6,047 bases of DNA from an uncultured Magnetococcales bacterium (GTDB taxonomy: Bacteria > Pseudomonadota > Magnetococcia > Magnetococcales > Magnetaquicoccaceae). Shown here piece by piece: positions 5,858-6,047 of this stretch. A program made the translations under genes and the position numbers. How positions within the stretch are numbered: the first letter of the stretch is position 1; the number at the start of each line of letters is the position of its first letter. The notes beneath the pieces are model-generated. The model worked only from the letters and a program-made list of their open reading frames with translations. It was not told the DNA's origin and did no database searches. Location: the NCBI GenBank assembly GCA_903913345.1, contig CAIWLA010000195.1, positions 1-6,047 on the forward strand, written 5' to 3'.

Positions 5858-5900
5858 GGGATCCCTTCTCTTCCAGAATAGTGACACGATTGGCAAATAA

Positions 5901-5928
5901 GCCGCCCCGGTGGGCGGCTTTTTTTTTT
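5901..5928 (+). terminator. Rho-independent terminator after the SUMF1 gene
   Basis: GCCGCCC (5901-5907) and GGGCGGC (5912-5918) form a perfect 7-bp GC stem with a CGGT loop, directly followed by ten T residues (5919-5928). It lies 43 nt after the SUMF1 stop codon and would insulate that gene from the next one. Confidence 0.93.
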
Positions 5929-5935
5929 GCGAAAA

Positions 5936-5960
5936 GGAGCCGACGACACGCGTCGGTTCC
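5936..5960. promoter_or_regulatory. 10-bp hairpin or operator upstream of the last gene
   Basis: GGAGCCGACG (5936-5945) pairs with CGTCGGTTCC (5951-5960) around ACACG, with nine Watson-Crick pairs and one G-T wobble. It lies just after the terminator and overlaps where a -35 element for the TATGAT at 5975 would fall. With no T-run behind it, a protein-binding site is more likely than a terminator. Confidence 0.35.
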
Positions 5961-5974
5961 CAACCATGACCCGG

Positions 5975-5980
5975 TATGAT
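5975..5980 (+). promoter_or_regulatory. Possible -10 element for the downstream gene
   Basis: TATGAT matches the -10 consensus at 5 of 6 positions. It would start transcription near 5987, about 53 nt before the putative TTG start at 6040. No convincing -35 is seen at 16-18 nt, so the promoter may need an activator or may be chance. Confidence 0.35.
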
Positions 5981-6039
5981 ACGAGTCCCTCCTGGGACCG
6001 TTTCCGCTTCGGCTATACCTTAATGAGAGGAGAAGCACC

Positions 6040-6047
6040 TTGAAAAC
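6040..6047 (+). CDS. Probable start of the next gene (first 2-3 codons only)
   Basis: GAGGAG at 6027-6032, a strong Shine-Dalgarno sequence, is 7 nt before TTG at 6040, followed by AAA and the window end. A protein starting Met-Lys is expected. In many proteobacteria the gene after ispE and tRNA-Gln is prs (ribose-phosphate pyrophosphokinase), but two codons cannot show this. Confidence 0.4.

Noticed and set aside
5120..5896. 258-codon minus-strand open frame opposite the SUMF1 gene
   Set aside because: It is antisense to an unmistakable SUMF1 domain and has no ribosome binding site or motif of its own that I could see.
4873..5960. Possible integration site using the tRNA-Gln 3' end
   Set aside because: I found no direct repeat of the tRNA 3' end downstream and no integrase gene in the window.
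6023..6043. Six-codon open frame (MRGEAP) before the last gene as a leader peptide
   Set aside because: Its ATG precedes the strong GAGGAG site and has no ribosome binding site of its own; the TTG at 6040 is correctly spaced.

Overview
The window looks like an ordinary bacterial chromosomal segment of moderately high GC carrying housekeeping genes, probably from a proteobacterium. The L28 protein has the longer alphaproteobacterial-type C-terminus. The order TPR lipoprotein, LolB-like lipoprotein, IspE, tRNA-Gln is a common proteobacterial layout. Outer-membrane lipoprotein genes indicate a diderm. Two palindromic intergenic repeats and a secreted SUMF1-family protein would fit a deep-branching alphaproteobacterium such as a Magnetococcales member, but that placement is inference and not firm.

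Layout. Bases 1-105 hold the 3' end of an unidentified, relatively AT-rich plus-strand gene. Bases 113-183 carry a cluster of perfect palindromes between that gene and the convergent rpmB (ribosomal protein L28, minus strand, 314-622). A shared upstream region (623-823) separates rpmB from a small DUF1858 redox-disulfide protein (824-1051), with a good sigma70-type promoter pointing towards rpmB. A plus-strand cluster follows: a 628-residue TPR lipoprotein (1112-2998), a LolB-like outer-membrane lipoprotein (3011-3895), ispE of the MEP isoprenoid pathway (3922-4821) and tRNA-Gln(UUG) (4826-4900). A secreted SUMF1-domain protein (5075-5857) comes next, with its own promoter and a strong intrinsic terminator (5901-5928). 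The last ~110 bases look like the leader of another gene that probably starts with TTG at 6040.

How the genes relate. The TPR lipoprotein, the LolB-like protein and IspE are closely packed and probably co-transcribed, with tRNA-Gln only 4 nt behind the ispE stop. The first two belong to the cell envelope. IspE makes isoprenoid precursors, which include the undecaprenyl carrier used in envelope building. The SUMF1 gene appears to be an independent transcription unit.

The most notable observation is a 68-bp imperfect-palindrome repeat (3035-3102) lying inside the 5' coding end of the LolB-like gene. It appears to encode most of the n-region of that lipoprotein's signal peptide. I see no clearly novel multi-gene system here.
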